Of a DNA stretch of 64,000 nt, positions 47,660 to 60,000 are shown in pieces. The DNA is from Varroa destructor (taxonomy: Eukaryota; Arthropoda; Arachnida; Mesostigmata; Varroidae): assembly GCF_002443255.2 (NCBI RefSeq), contig NW_019211454.1:53014118-53078117 (forward strand). The letters are read 5' to 3'. The position numbers were made by a program, and so were the translations under genes. The notes under the pieces are model-generated. The model made no database searches. It was not told the DNA's origin and was given only the letters and a program-made list of their open reading frames with translations. Each line of letters begins with the position of its first letter. Position 1 is the first letter of the stretch.

Positions 47660-49868
47660 TTAATTGCTACGTATTTTTTCTGCGTATCCATGTGTCATCA
47701 ATTTATACCGCGACTTATAAATGAGTAAACAAGACCGAAAAATCTTAATAAAAGTGGTTATATAAATAAGGCATTAGAGGTCATACTTATTGAGTTTAAT
47801 AAACATTTTAAACCTGGTTTCCCTTGCCGAATAGAAGTGTATCTTATTTCTGACAAGATGTAGACAAAATCCTTCGAAAAAAAAAGAACGATTTAAAATG
47901 CAAATAATCCTTCAAAGATTTGACATAAATATTTGTTAGAACATGTCATGCGTAGCTCACAAACTTAAGTAAGGCGATTAGTAACCTATAACTTGTAGAT
48001 TAGTTATACTGATCTGAGCAGTTACAGCGTTGCTAGATATCTTTTGACATTTTCTTGAACTAATGCCAAAAATTATCCAAGATTTTTGGCAAAAGGGAGA
48101 AAGCTTAATAAAAAGGATTACAATTGCTAACTATTGCTAAAATAAACTCCATAACTGTTTTTTCCTTTACTATTTGATGAAACTTCATATTGTTCGCAAA
48201 GCTTTGCCTATTAACTGAATCTTTTTCGTACTAAAAATTAATTTTTAGAAAAAAATGTCAATGCGCTATTGAGAACAACTATAGCAAATAAACGGGCTGA
48301 CTTCAGATGACTATCCTTGTAACAGGATTTTTTCATTGATAACACGGACAATTTGTTAACTTTGGTTGAACACCGGTGATTACACTTAATAAACCACAAA
48401 GATCTACCTTATTTTTGATGCGCGATTTGTTGTCGTTAAGCCCGATGTAAGGAAAGCGCATTTCAAAAAAGATGTATTTATGCGTCAAACATAGTGGTAT
48501 AGTTACTAAGATACAACCAAATGGGTTAGAACTTCTCCATCTAACTATACCAATTGTACCGTCTTGTACAGAAAGTTCAGTGTACGCAGCAGTAAAAAGC
48601 AAACAATCAACGATTTTGGCCTAAAACTTCGGTGTCGGTTAAATCATGTTTGATGATGTCGAATCTATGATTTAACGTAGGAAATGTGGTCACTATGGTT
48701 ATAGCTATTTTAATATTTAAAATCCTGCTTTAATAATCTCAACTGAAGATTGTTTATTTTGTAAGCCATACGAAATACTGCATAGAAGTACAAAATGTCA
48801 GAAAATTGGTAAAAACAGCACTGATGTTTGGCGTATTTAAAAACGTGGAGTACATTTTTTTAATACAATGGAATACGGATTACGATCTGACGCGACAGTT
48901 ACAAATAGAATCGTAAGCGGACGGAATGGCATTTTATATAAAAACAAAATATTATTAAAAAGGTTGACCAAAAGTATTGCGTTCCGCCAATAAACATTTT
49001 GGGCTAAATATTCTAGACTGGCTTCAGGCTATCTCTTTTCTGATTGTGTTTGAAACGAGGTTTCCTAATTTTCATTACACCACAAATTTATGGCGATTAC
49101 TTGCGATTGCTGTCAATATATGTTATAACCGTCCCTCTACGGTGAAATTGTCACTGTTTTAATCACTGACTTCACATCTAAAATACGTATCGGAATGATT
49201 TGGGCTCAATGACTGTTCGCTAGAGACAACACAAGTATCATAATGATATATAATGTATAATACGCATTGCAATGAGAGTTGGCACCAATCATAAAATCAA
49301 AAATAGTCTTTACGCCTTTTCAGTTCTTAGTTTTTATATAGTTTTGTTATTTCACTGTTAACTTCCATTCAGTTAGCTACCAAAAAAAGTTACGCATATT
49401 CGGTAATTACGTGATGGGCTTTGGCTTACTTAATATAAACGCATACAAAAGTTGGTCGTAAAATTGTATATCCTGTTTATCTACCCTTAACATTTTAAAT
49501 TCGATAAAAATAGTCCTTTAACATTTGAGGTACAAAATGGAAGTTATCACTACTATGTAACGTATATGTGTTATATTTTAAAGTTCATTGTGGGGAGCAA
49601 AAAACATGGGCACATTTATTGTATTCCGCTGGGCGAGTGGGCCCGTGTTCAACATACCTGAATTTCCTCGTACAAAAATTGTCAGTTGGTCGCATTATCG
49701 CATCTGAGTGGAGTAAAAATGTCACTTTTGTTCCGTCAGCCATAAGAAAATCAAAAACAAAAAAACAGTGAATACTTGCGTTAGCGTCATGATGAGACAG
49801 CTATTTTTGTAGTTGTAACGTCCAGCGATGCGTGCGACATTAGTTGCGCTTCCTATTTCTTGTTCGTC
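47660..49868. other. Gene-free stretch
   Basis: This is AT-rich sequence without recognisable coding, RNA or repeat features. The open frames seen (48333-48602 - and 49568-49771 +) have no identifiable domain. Confidence 0.5.
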
Positions 49869-49876
49869 TATATAAA
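49869..49876 (+). promoter_or_regulatory. TATA box of the small secreted-peptide gene
   Basis: TATATAAA lies about 55 nt upstream of the ATG at 49929. Transcription would start near 49900, giving a leader of about 30 nt. Confidence 0.5.
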
Positions 49877-49928
49877 CAGCGCTTGTTTTAACACTCGCAC
49901 GATGTAGAACAACTTAGGCAATATCATC

Positions 49929-50076
49929 ATGGCATTCAATCGCACCCTATCGGTAAGTACGTGAAACACAAATTCAAACACGTGTTTGACTAAATCCATG
50001 AACAAAAGTCCAATCAAATGATATAGAAAGTGCTCAGAGTTACATTTTATATTTTACAGGCGGCTCTCTGAGAGAC

Positions 50077-50126
<50 letters not shown>

Positions 50127-50486
50127 GAATAATAATATATATATTTAAAGGCAGCTCATATGATTCGTTCATGAATTTTAGTCTGTAACAAAAAATTGAG
50201 CTGACACTATGGAGTACAGACAACTAAGCTTAGCTTCGTTTTTTTCGTTTTTCTTTTGTTTATTATGGGCAATAATTAGTTCCTTGTAATAATACTGCTC
50301 ATGATGATGATAGTGGTAGCATCTGACGAAGAGGCTGAAGATCAAACGGCAGCTCCATCTGGGTATGGCAACGATGAAGGAAGGGGCGGTGGACAAGACA
50401 ATGAAGGCTACCTCGACATGGGAGCATATTCCGGTCAAAACGGAGCTTTTGGGTGGTATGCAGGACATCCCGTCGGAAGATACTAA
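49929..50486 (+). CDS. Putative secreted Gly/Tyr-rich peptide, 76 residues, two exons
   Basis: Exon 1 (49929-49952) encodes MAFNRTLS and ends at a strong donor, TCG|GTAAGTAC. Exon 2 (50280-50486) follows an ATTAG acceptor, continues FLVIILLMMMIVVAS in the same frame and ends in TAA. Together they form a classic signal peptide of about 23 residues, split by the intron. The mature part is about 53 residues, starts acidic (DEEAEDQ) and becomes rich in Gly, Tyr, Asn and aromatic residues (QNGAFGWYAGHPVGRY end). It contains no cysteine or dibasic cleavage site. A TATA box lies upstream and AATAAA at 50819-50824. The family is not recognised; a cuticle, silk-like or antimicrobial peptide is possible. 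The intron (327 nt) holds a long AT repeat. Confidence 0.65.
50081..50122. repeat. AT dinucleotide microsatellite
   Basis: About 21 uninterrupted AT units lie inside the intron of the secreted-peptide gene. This is the longest simple repeat noticed in the window. Confidence 0.9.
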
Positions 50487-50818
50487 TGCGGTGATAATCA
50501 TGATAATAACAAAGATGAAGACACATAGTGGACGTGTTGTATTGCAATTTAAGAATAAGAGCACATTCATAGTCAAGCAAGGTACACAAGGAAATGATTG
50601 ACAATATAATCTAACGTATACAATAGAATCGATAGTTCTTTTGAGTGACCTTGGGCTAACCCTATAATAATGTCTGGAAGTTTTAGGCTGCCCAAGACCA
50701 CAAACATAAAAGAGTAAAGGCTGTTTTTTGGAGCATTGATTTATACTATAGGAAACCAGAAAGTAAAAGGTAGTAGAACACCGTCTACAAACGGCTGATT
50801 TTTGGCCACAGCAGCTGA

Positions 50819-50824
50819 AATAAA
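50819..50824 (+). terminator. Polyadenylation signal of the secreted-peptide gene
   Basis: AATAAA lies about 333 nt after the stop codon. No other gene on this strand lies between. Confidence 0.4.
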
Positions 50825-50829
50825 AGGAA

Positions 50830-53800
50830 CATATATTTAGAAATTTCGCGCATTATTTATCTTTGCACTTAATAAGCAAACATGGCTGCTAACCGTCCTG
50901 TGAAGCACGCCGAATTTAAAAATAAGTATAAAAGTCATAGCAATAACGCTTAACTTAATAAAAAAGTATTTTTATTGTTTCTTTTTTAAACTGATCCTAC
51001 ATATGCACTAAAAGTTTCGAATTGACTAAATGCTTAGGATTCGTTTACGAAAAAATATCAGTGCTTGAATATAATGATATCAATTAAAAAGATTACCATG
51101 ACTGTAATCTGATCATGATTGAATCATGCTGAAATCAGGACTGAAACCTTCCATGAACGTTCGTTTCGTTCAGGGGTTAACATATTTAGCGCGCTAGGGC
51201 AGTCGATATCAAGGCGTCACATCATCGGTATATAATATAGCTAGATCGGTACGTAACTTAATTTTAGTGCTTTTACCTCTACTATTATTTGGTAGTCCAG
51301 TTTTTTAGTCAACAGAGTGATGCATGTTAAGCATAGATTCTCTTGGAAACCCTGTTCAATTTGTCGCAGCAATAATTATACAGTAGATCCACACGGCGAA
51401 CGTGTAAGCTCATTCTTCCATTTGCGGGTGGCGCATATATGCCTCTAAAATGAATAATATTTTTTACGAATAAAGGCGATTTTCTCGTGGAAATAGCAGA
51501 GAACACGTTAAATTCGTATTAACATATAGTACAATTGGTACACGATGCGATTTACTTAAATACTAATAAAGACAAACGGAAAATAAAGAAAACAGCTTAG
51601 GATCATAAGCTGGATATCAAAGGTTAGTTACGGTGCGACTTTTTTTTATAAAAGTGGTAGTGACCGTAATTGCTTTGTTGAAACCATCGCTCAAAATGTT
51701 TTTAGATTTTCTCTTTGTAAGGATGCTTAAAAAAGGTCTCAAATCCTAGATATGAATTTGCCACAGACACCCAAAGATTCAGCTTCCATATGGCATGGCA
51801 TTTTTCGTAAAAGGTAAATCAAACATTTTCTCGTAAGCGCATGAAGCAATTATTCGAGCAGCGTATTGTCAAACACATTTTAGTTTAATCGTTATCTTAT
51901 GTAGCAAGACAATGCAATATATACCTAATTATTGTACACTAATAAAAGTTGTTTGATATCTGTCATATTTTTTATTGAATCTTAATTAGTGAAATTATTG
52001 CTTTTCTTGAATCCTTGAGTCGTTGTTCAAAAATACTAATAAAGTAGATAGCATCTATTAGTAGTTAATTCATCAATTTTAAAACCGACAGCTGCTGAAC
52101 TTTTTGTACGTAGCATTGCTGTGATAGATTAATGTTTAATTACTTCTTGATAAGCCAACAAGCTGCTATATATTAAAGTGGTTGATTAGACAGACATTTC
52201 TGTTGGCATCATATAGACGAAACAGTGGTACAATTATGGAACTGGTAGAGGAATTTGTACAAAAATTTGGGTCGGATCATGATACTAGCGATATCTCTAT
52301 CTACACATGAATATTCACGGACATACCGCAGCCAAAAGCAAACTTAATACAAATAGTTGGTACCATGCAACATTACAGATTTCTCCTGTTGCATCGTACA
52401 ATTTGTCTTTGAACACCTTAAGCTCATAGGCGGTGATGATTACTAGATAATGCAGTTTTAAGCTAAGAACCCCCCGCGGGTAGCAGGCAATAGAAAACGG
52501 AGTATAAATCTAAGCAGTAATTTAATTTAATTCAAACGTGAATCTATCACGTAGATGAAAATAGCTTCGGCTGTGGCTGTAGTAACTCTAATGAAAAGGC
52601 TGCCATTCGTTTAACCACAGTAAAACAGTTAAAGGTTTCTTTTCTAGCTCATATATTACGTTCTATGAAATATTAGAATTTGAAAGTATTTTTGTTGTTA
52701 TAAATTCTAGCAGGAATACCGACATTGAGTAAGCGTTCAGCAAAAAATATCTTTAGTGCAACCTTCCATGAGTATAGTATTTGCATATAAACTCGCTTTG
52801 AATTAAGGAATAATTGGAAATGCCGAATTCAGCGCGCGGAATCATCAAATATCTGTCCTATACGTAATTTCATAAAATCACGCATCCTTTTTCCAGTTAG
52901 CGTTCGTATCTAAGCATTTATGTTGGTAGCGTGCAGTAGTAGTCACTTACTGCCAACGGATAAAGCTAGGTAGGATTCGAGATTATGAGCCAATACTCAG
53001 TTGGATGAATGGTCAGATTTTTCTTCTCGAAATTAAACTTTTCGCTTTTGAGGGGGTTTCGCATAATAGGGTTTATTATGCACACAGACGAAACATAATT
53101 ATGGAAAGACGGAACACATCTTCCTAGCACTAACATTTTAAACCAAGAAAAATATGCTTGATTCATACATTTTTCGTTATAAATAAACTACGGAACACTT
53201 TGTGAAACGTTTATCAATAGAATATTCATAGTATAGCTAGTATCTGTCAGCTGCACTTATAAAGTAGAGGAGTATATATTTTTCGAAGAATTATTACATT
53301 AATTACCTTTTCTGCTCTTTTAAAAAACATGTATGAGAACCAAGTACTCTCTTTCATACACTGTCTAGCAAATGCATGCAGGCCCTTTTCTCTGGTTTTA
53401 GCGCGTTCGCATCGAAGGCAACCGGAAATAGGAAGCTTATTTCTAGCAGATGATTCATGTCTATGTCAAACTCCTAACAACGATGTACATGAAAAAAAGT
53501 ATTGCTGCACTCCGTTTCACTTAATTAAATTAATACTATTATCTGCTTGTATTACTGAACGAGTAAATATTTTTTGTTTTTAACAAGAATTAATTATAGT
53601 TGCTTACAGCGGGAATGTAAGATCACATTGCTTTTCAATTATCGTATAATTACTCTATTAAAAAATAGAAAGTAAAAGGAGCTTTCCGATAAATATAAGT
53701 ACGTACCGTCTGACCCATGTTTATCTGTCGTTATACCGAGTGTAGACTACATATTGAACATTCGAACTGAATGAGCTTTAACGCCAGCCTAAAACCATTA

Positions 53801-55014
53801 CGGAAATGTAGTATAGTGTATTATATGCATATTCCGAATTCTCTCTTCAAATAATTGCAATTAAGCATTCCAGTAAGGGGTAAGACATTTAGGAGAATGT
53901 ATGCTCTACCATGCAAAAACTAGCGACCGTGTTACTAGAGAATCGATTGAATTGGAGACTGTTTGTTTGGGTATCGTTCTGGTCCATCGGTTCATTGTTT
54001 GTTGACGCCCTATAAGATTATCGAAAGGCAGTGGAGTTTTCAGAAATAGTTATTCTTATTAGTATTATTATCCTCGAACTGCTGATTCGAACTTTGCACG
54101 AAAGAAAATCAATTTTTTATCATTTATTCCTAAATGGCCTTCTATTGTAGCATTAAATATTACGCTTTTGTTTTGGACAAGCCATCTGGATCGATCCTCA
54201 CCGGCTTTAAGTAGCCTCCGGGGCAGCCTCACGATGACCTATTTTTTTAAACCATGATTCGGCGAATTAAAGTAGGTTTTAGCAATAGTCAACCAACACG
54301 ATTTTCCGCAGCAAATACATTGATGCCAGTGTGGCGTGATGTAACGTGCCGATAACCAAAAATCGGTCGCCTTAGCTGAATACTCATTCAACTAAATGTA
54401 TATTTACGCGCCACACTCACAGACACACGTTTACGAGAAGATTTAAATCACTAAATGAGACTATCCCTCTATATTTTTTTTAACATTACTCGTATGCTCC
54501 CATTCCTTCGATAAAGCATTCCGTTATACTAACGTTAACGTCGCCTACATAAGAATTTCCAAAATTACATTAACAATTTATATTGTTGGTACATTACCTG
54601 ACTACGTCTAAAATAAAGTTTCATAAGACATGCTCTAATAATTAGAAACCACTTTGCTTGAAAAAACAACACATTTAACAATTTGATGGTTTTCGTTGAT
54701 TACCATTTCTTTAGGGCTCAGTTCACTGATGTAAACATGATATGGTCATTGATAAATATTTATGCCCAATTTGTAATTTCAACATCAATTGTCAGGCCAC
54801 GATCATAGTAAAATCTGTATACAAAATACTGTCACGGCAAGATATATTGCTATTAAGAGCAACCGAACGCTGACCCTGTCCTCTCTTAGCATCGATTGGA
54901 AATTATAATGTCGCTATTCGGAACATGGGGTTATTTACTGTACGAGTTTTCATGAAATCGATTGAAAAAGAGAATGCTATTGACAAAAGTAAAAATCTAT
55001 TGTGGTCAGGGCTT
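50830..55014. other. Gene-free stretch
   Basis: No supported gene is present. The open frame at 53329-53583 (+) has several cysteines but no signal sequence or known domain. The rest is AT-rich sequence without visible structure. Confidence 0.5.
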
Positions 55015-55430
55015 TAGCTAATTAATAGATCTAATAAACAAATTACTATATATAAATTGACGATTAAATTAATGATTAAATTAATAGAACTAATAGACAA
55101 ATTAGTATATAATTAATAGAACTAATAGACAAATTAGTATATATAAATTAATAATTAATTATACCTATTATAGGTAGACGCAATAGAGTTTAGAGATCGA
55201 TTTATTCACTACTTCAATTTAGCTAATTAACAGAACTAATAGACAAATTAGTATGTATAAATTAACGATTAACTATACCTATTAATGATTAAGCTATATA
55301 AATTAATGATTAATTATACAATGAATAATTATACAATGAATAATTATACCTATTATAGGCAGACGCAATAGAGTTTAGAGATCGATTTATTCACTTTAGA
55401 GATCGATTTATTCGCTACTTCTACTTTTTT
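55015..55430. repeat. Nested AT-rich tandem repeat block
   Basis: The unit AGAACTAATAGACAAATTAG recurs at about 55086, 55118 and 55232, with a diverged copy near 55027. A second unit containing TTTAGAGATCGATTTATTC occurs three times (near 55189, 55372 and 55392). ATTATACAATGAATA is duplicated near 55315. The units are interleaved, which suggests repeated slippage or unequal exchange. Confidence 0.75.
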
Positions 55431-55671
55431 CTATGAAGTTCACCTTCTTAAAAGGTGAAGATTAACTTAGGTCGGCCGAGGTATCGCCGGGGAGGGGCCA
55501 TTGTCGCTTTTCACCGTTAACAAGCTGTTCACCATTAACTTTAATTAATTTGCGAAAACGAAACAGCTACATTAACGTATGACACGACCCAATTATATTA
55601 CAAAAACGACCCAATTATATTGAAACGCTCAAACATTGCCCTTACTACTTGTTCGGTGTATATTTGTAGCT

Positions 55672-55677
55672 TTTATT
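55672..55677 (-). terminator. Polyadenylation signal of the sHSP-like gene
   Basis: The minus strand reads AATAAA about 190 nt after the stop codon of the 55869-56735 gene. Confidence 0.45.
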
Positions 55678-55868
55678 TTTTACGAATTTAATGTAAAAAT
55701 ATTGCATATTTAAAATATATACAATAGAAACAGCGCTTGGGCAACAACTTTACGTGGTCCGATTCACCGTTTCTAAGCTTCACATAACGGACTCACAAGC
55801 TTTGGTTACCGCTGCTTTATCACAGTAAACAGAACTCATAGGTAATTGACTTCTGGGCTCCAGCAATT

Positions 55869-56735
55869 TCACTCGGTAAATGAGATCGACATCTTGTCGC
55901 TTTCCTCGTCTGGCCCAATATCTTCAATCTCGATAGGCTTCCAATTAATCGGTCGAGTTAGTTTATTTTCTTGCTGTTGGCTTGAACTCATACGAGTGTC
56001 AATCTCAACTAAACTTCTGTTATCTCTCGTTTCAGCAGATGCCTGGACGTCAGCTCTCATTTGATTTGACCGTAAGGCTAAAGAGACATGCTTGAGAGGC
56101 GCCCGCAACTCAAGTACACCCTCGTGGGGGTTCAGGTTAGCCTTAATTTGATTCAGTTGAATTGCCTCATCAAGACGTTGCGAGTATTTCCATCGTGGTG
56201 AGGTATAATGACAGCTACCGCCATGAGTCTTTAACCTGTTGTTGTCAACAGCACAAACAGTCACCATACGTGTTGATTCATCGAGCTCGATGTTAAAATC
56301 ATCGGAACTTTCCAGGTCGAACGGAAGTTGCAGTCGACCATAATACTCGCTGGATTTGTCGTCTAGTGTCCATTGAATTATCTCAGGCGCTCTGTTGACT
56401 TTTGAAACATCATCGCGAACCGCTGAAGCCATACGTAATTGGTCCAATGACAAAAGTTTACTAAAGCCTTCAATCATAGTATCCAATCTTCGCTCCGCTG
56501 GTGTATAATTGCATTTGTGCAACGTCTCACAATCGCTGCCATACTGGAAACGGCGCACGGGTTTTGACTCATTATTACACGGGTTTAGTTTCGATCGACG
56601 CCAAATAACAGACTTCATATCCGCCAAGCTGCGATGATTATGGCCGTCTTGGTGCCTACAGCAACGGCTACCACCGCGTATTGGCCCACCAGAGAACACC
56701 TCGGCCTCCCAAGGCTGTAAAACGCTCACAAACAT
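55869..56735 (-). CDS. Divergent small heat shock protein (alpha-crystallin/Hsp20-like)
   Basis: This is an intronless gene of 288 residues. The only in-frame ATG near the 5' end is at 56735. It aligns with the start of the broken paralogue at 40408 (both have LQPW five residues later), so it is chosen. Residues about 145-225 look like an alpha-crystallin domain: FNIELDESTRMVTV, the YSQRLDEAIQL strand region and GVLELRAPL at the end. The C-terminal tail has KPIEIEDIG, which contains an I-x-I motif of the kind small heat shock proteins use to dock between dimers, then an acidic DEESD segment. Small heat shock proteins are ATP-independent holdases. The long N-terminal arm (about 140 residues) is unusual. 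Family assignment is by manual motif matching. Confidence 0.65.
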   Translation of the reverse strand: MFVSVLQPWEAEVFSGGPIRGGSRCCRHQDGHNHRSLADMKSVIWRRSKLNPCNNESKPVRRFQYGSDCETLHKCNYTPAERRLDTMIEGFSKLLSLDQLRMASAVRDDVSKVNRAPEIIQWTLDDKSSEYYGRLQLPFDLESSDDFNIELDESTRMVTVCAVDNNRLKTHGGSCHYTSPRWKYSQRLDEAIQLNQIKANLNPHEGVLELRAPLKHVSLALRSNQMRADVQASAETRDNRSLVEIDTRMSSSQQQENKLTRPINWKPIEIEDIGPDEESDKMSISFTE

Positions 56736-56916
56736 TCTACGTTTGCTGGTTTGTGTTTTCAAGTTAATGAACGACCACTGGTATTCCTAAACCTGGCGTT
56801 ACTTCAAATGCACTTCACGAACCAGATTCTTCGACATACGTCTGCTAAATGAGTACCTAATTCCTTTAGCAGATGAGTGTTTCACAATTCTACAATGGAA
56901 AGCTACTTAGTGCGCT

Positions 56917-56924
56917 CTTTTATA
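56917..56924 (-). promoter_or_regulatory. TATA box of the intact sHSP-like gene
   Basis: The minus strand reads TATAAAAG about 180 nt upstream of the ATG, preceded by CTAGGTGGCGCCAC. Both the box and the preceding element are shared with the promoter of the broken paralogue near 40207-40232. Confidence 0.6.
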
Positions 56925-56993
56925 TCCACGGTGGCGCCACCTAGTCGGTGCTGAAGATATCTCGTATCGCCTCGAAGCAACTCGCACGGCGTA

Positions 56994-57001
56994 GAATGTT
57001 C
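56994..57001. promoter_or_regulatory. Possible heat shock element half-pair
   Basis: GAATGTTC gives the inverted GAAnnTTC arrangement recognised by HSF, about 70 nt upstream of the TATA box of the sHSP-like gene. A full element needs three units. A third is not in register, so this is weak. Confidence 0.3.
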
Positions 57002-60000
57002 GATATCATTCTCCCAGATGCTATTGCGCGCATTAGTTAGCAGGCGAAGCCAACTGACAGAACTGGTAAGTGTTCGCCAGCTACAAACTAATCCTCATGC
57101 GAAGGAATAAAGGAATGCTAAAACTAAGCAGTGATCCACTTTACCAATCATAATTTCATAATTGTCTGTTATTTTTGTTAGGTAATTACACAAATAACTC
57201 ACATAGCAGTTTCAAAATATACAAGCGTTGTCAGTCATCATATATGAATATATTCAGTTGATAATTAGCTGGAATTTATCTTAAATTGATTCGCACCACC
57301 TGCTTGTGAATTTCACGATACAGTTCCCGGACTGAGTTTTCAGACAAAATAATTCATATTAAATATTTCTGTATCCATACGTATATTAAATTAAAAAGGA
57401 CATATACTGCATAGCCTGTGCGAATAAAGAGAGTTGTTCTTGTTTATGTTAATTTGAATCAGTTAGACTTTAAATTAAAAAAAAAAGATGAGTTCAGTTA
57501 AAATTGACCAGGCTACTGCATTTCTAAATAGTATGAGCTATGTCCAGGGGACGACAGTCTTCAATTCTATAAAACGGCGCTATCTGATCGAAGATTTTAG
57601 CTACATATAAATAATAATTCTGTGTTTGCAAGATGGGAAAAACGGACTTATTGAGCTGTTGGCTTTGTGAACGCAGCGGTTTGAACGGTCGAAAGATACG
57701 GGGGTCTTTGCTTTGAGCCCTCCTAGTTACTCAGGTATTATACGTATTATTCGAATAAGGAAGTTCTCAATAAGCACTTACATTTAACTACCGGAGTATT
57801 TTAGATTCTCATTCAGGTTGATCTGTAGTCAGGCTGGCTGTATGAAAAGCTTGATGTCTAGGTGCCACACAAATTGACGCAAAACAATTTACTTGATGCA
57901 TTTCCATCTGCGAGAGTTTACAAAAATGCAGCAAAATCCATTCGTTTCTAAAATTGTTGACCATGGATAATAAAAGTCGGTCACATACGACAATGTATAA
58001 ATATGAAAAAGCGCGCTTTACAATCTGTGGCAGAGCTAAGACTGACGCCAAGGAATGTTATGCTATCTGTTTATTGGGATTGGAAAGGGCTCGCGCACTG
58101 AGTTGCTGCCGTCCGGCAAAACAACTGATTCGGGTTTCTATCGTCACAAAAGAAGCCAGAAGATCATCGACCAAAATGACACTTATTTAATTTAGTAATA
58201 TGATTTTAATATATGGTTTAAAACTTGGCAATACGTTTTCGAGAAACTAATATATATATATATACGTACATAATTTTTTTTTACTTCTTTATTTATGCAC
58301 GTCCTATATTATATACTACATTCATTCAATGTACGCAGATGATGTAAACATATACGAGAGTCGACAAATACGATGGCAACTTGTTGTCGCGTGATATCCT
58401 AGACGAGCTTTAAGTGTGAAGCAAGAGATCAGACTTAAAACTTCGAAAAACACGTTATTCTACGCTTTTAACACGGATTTATCAATCACGCACATTCTAT
58501 TGACGAACTCAATTCCTAAACGGTGGGAGGTATCCATTATCGAGCAATCACTATAACAGCTAATCTAAAATACACAGGGTACTATTTAATTACTTTAACA
58601 CGATTAACACTCCGCTTTAATAGGACAGTATGATCATTGGTTTTAAAAGACCATATTTTGTATGTCAAGCTATTTAAGATCCTGGATATTCATGGCATAT
58701 GCAGCATCTTTGTGGCACTCAGGTCTACAACCCTTTAGGAAGTTGGAAATGCGTACACAAGACACGCTTTCTTTAAATGTCAATGTAAGGGAAGCACCTA
58801 GGAATTTGTCAATTTGCGATAGCTTCAAAGCCGTTAACAAATGAACGTTTGAATGTATCAGAAACCACCCACCGAGTCTGAAAACATCAATGTTCAACAC
58901 AATTGAGACAACTACTAAATCTGGCAATAGTACTGGTGTGAAATATTCAAATTAGCAACATAGTCAAAAAAATGGTGTGTAGACGATTTATTCTTATAGG
59001 AATCCTCTTGTGTGCTGCGCGGGTAGTCACCAAACAGTATGTGAAAGTTTCAAAATTATCTTTCGCATCCGTGCGCCATTAAAATAAATCCTTAAATAAA
59101 ATATACCATTATTATCATGATTGAAGGAAAAGTTAGTGAGTTCAGCAAAAAGCGTTGACATAATATATGCAATACAAACACAATATATATAATACAAAAA
59201 ATGTATAATAGTCAAACACAAAAAACTATCAATTATATTTATCTTCAATTCGTGTAAACATATACTAGGTAAGCGGTAATTGCGAGAAACCCCAGTATCT
59301 TTAATTCTAGGACAAAACGAAAGGTATATGGGTGAATAGAGGTCTAATTTGCCTCCAAGACATGCCCCCACCAGAAGACCATGTATTTTTTATACAACGA
59401 CACAACATGAGCTAATATATCTAGATATTTCATATAACCGTGTTGCATAGTTACGCCTACGGTTTAAATATAATAAATAATACACAGCTTGTATTGAAAT
59501 TTGATTTAAAATGTAATAATATTGTCGTAAAGTAGGGCACTTTAGTACTTATATTACGGTGCCGTAGGCATGATTTTTACATTAATTGTTCTATCGCGTG
59601 TATTCTAATGTATTTCCATATTTAAAATGAAAATTATTTCAGTGGCATAGAAAAATTCAAATAATACGTCGGTATAAAGTATTACACTGCTAACTTTTTG
59701 CTTTACTTTAAATTATTTGATAGGGTTCCCATGCTATTCTTCTATCGGTCGGCTAATAGACGGTTTTTTCGGCGAATAAAGTAGGTATACGAAAGGAGCA
59801 TTAATTGCTAGATTCAGCTGGGCAGCTTGAGAGGAATGAAAGCCTGTCTTTACCTTCCCATTGCGTTTAAAAAATTTTTAGTAAAGTCCGCCTTCTCTGA
59901 TCTCATTAAATCATCTGAGGTGCTCATATATAAAATTTTTGGGAAATTAATCATTTCCCTTGCATAGAGGACCGCCGAAGGGAATCGTATGTCATCCATC

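Noticed and set aside
53329..53583. 84-codon cysteine-containing frame considered as a toxin-like or secreted peptide
   Set aside because: There is no N-terminal signal sequence, the cysteine spacing fits no known scaffold, and it has no splice support.
57488..57610. ATG frame of 40 codons beginning MSSVKIDQATAFLN
   Set aside because: It is short, the surrounding sequence is AT-rich, and there is no promoter or domain evidence.
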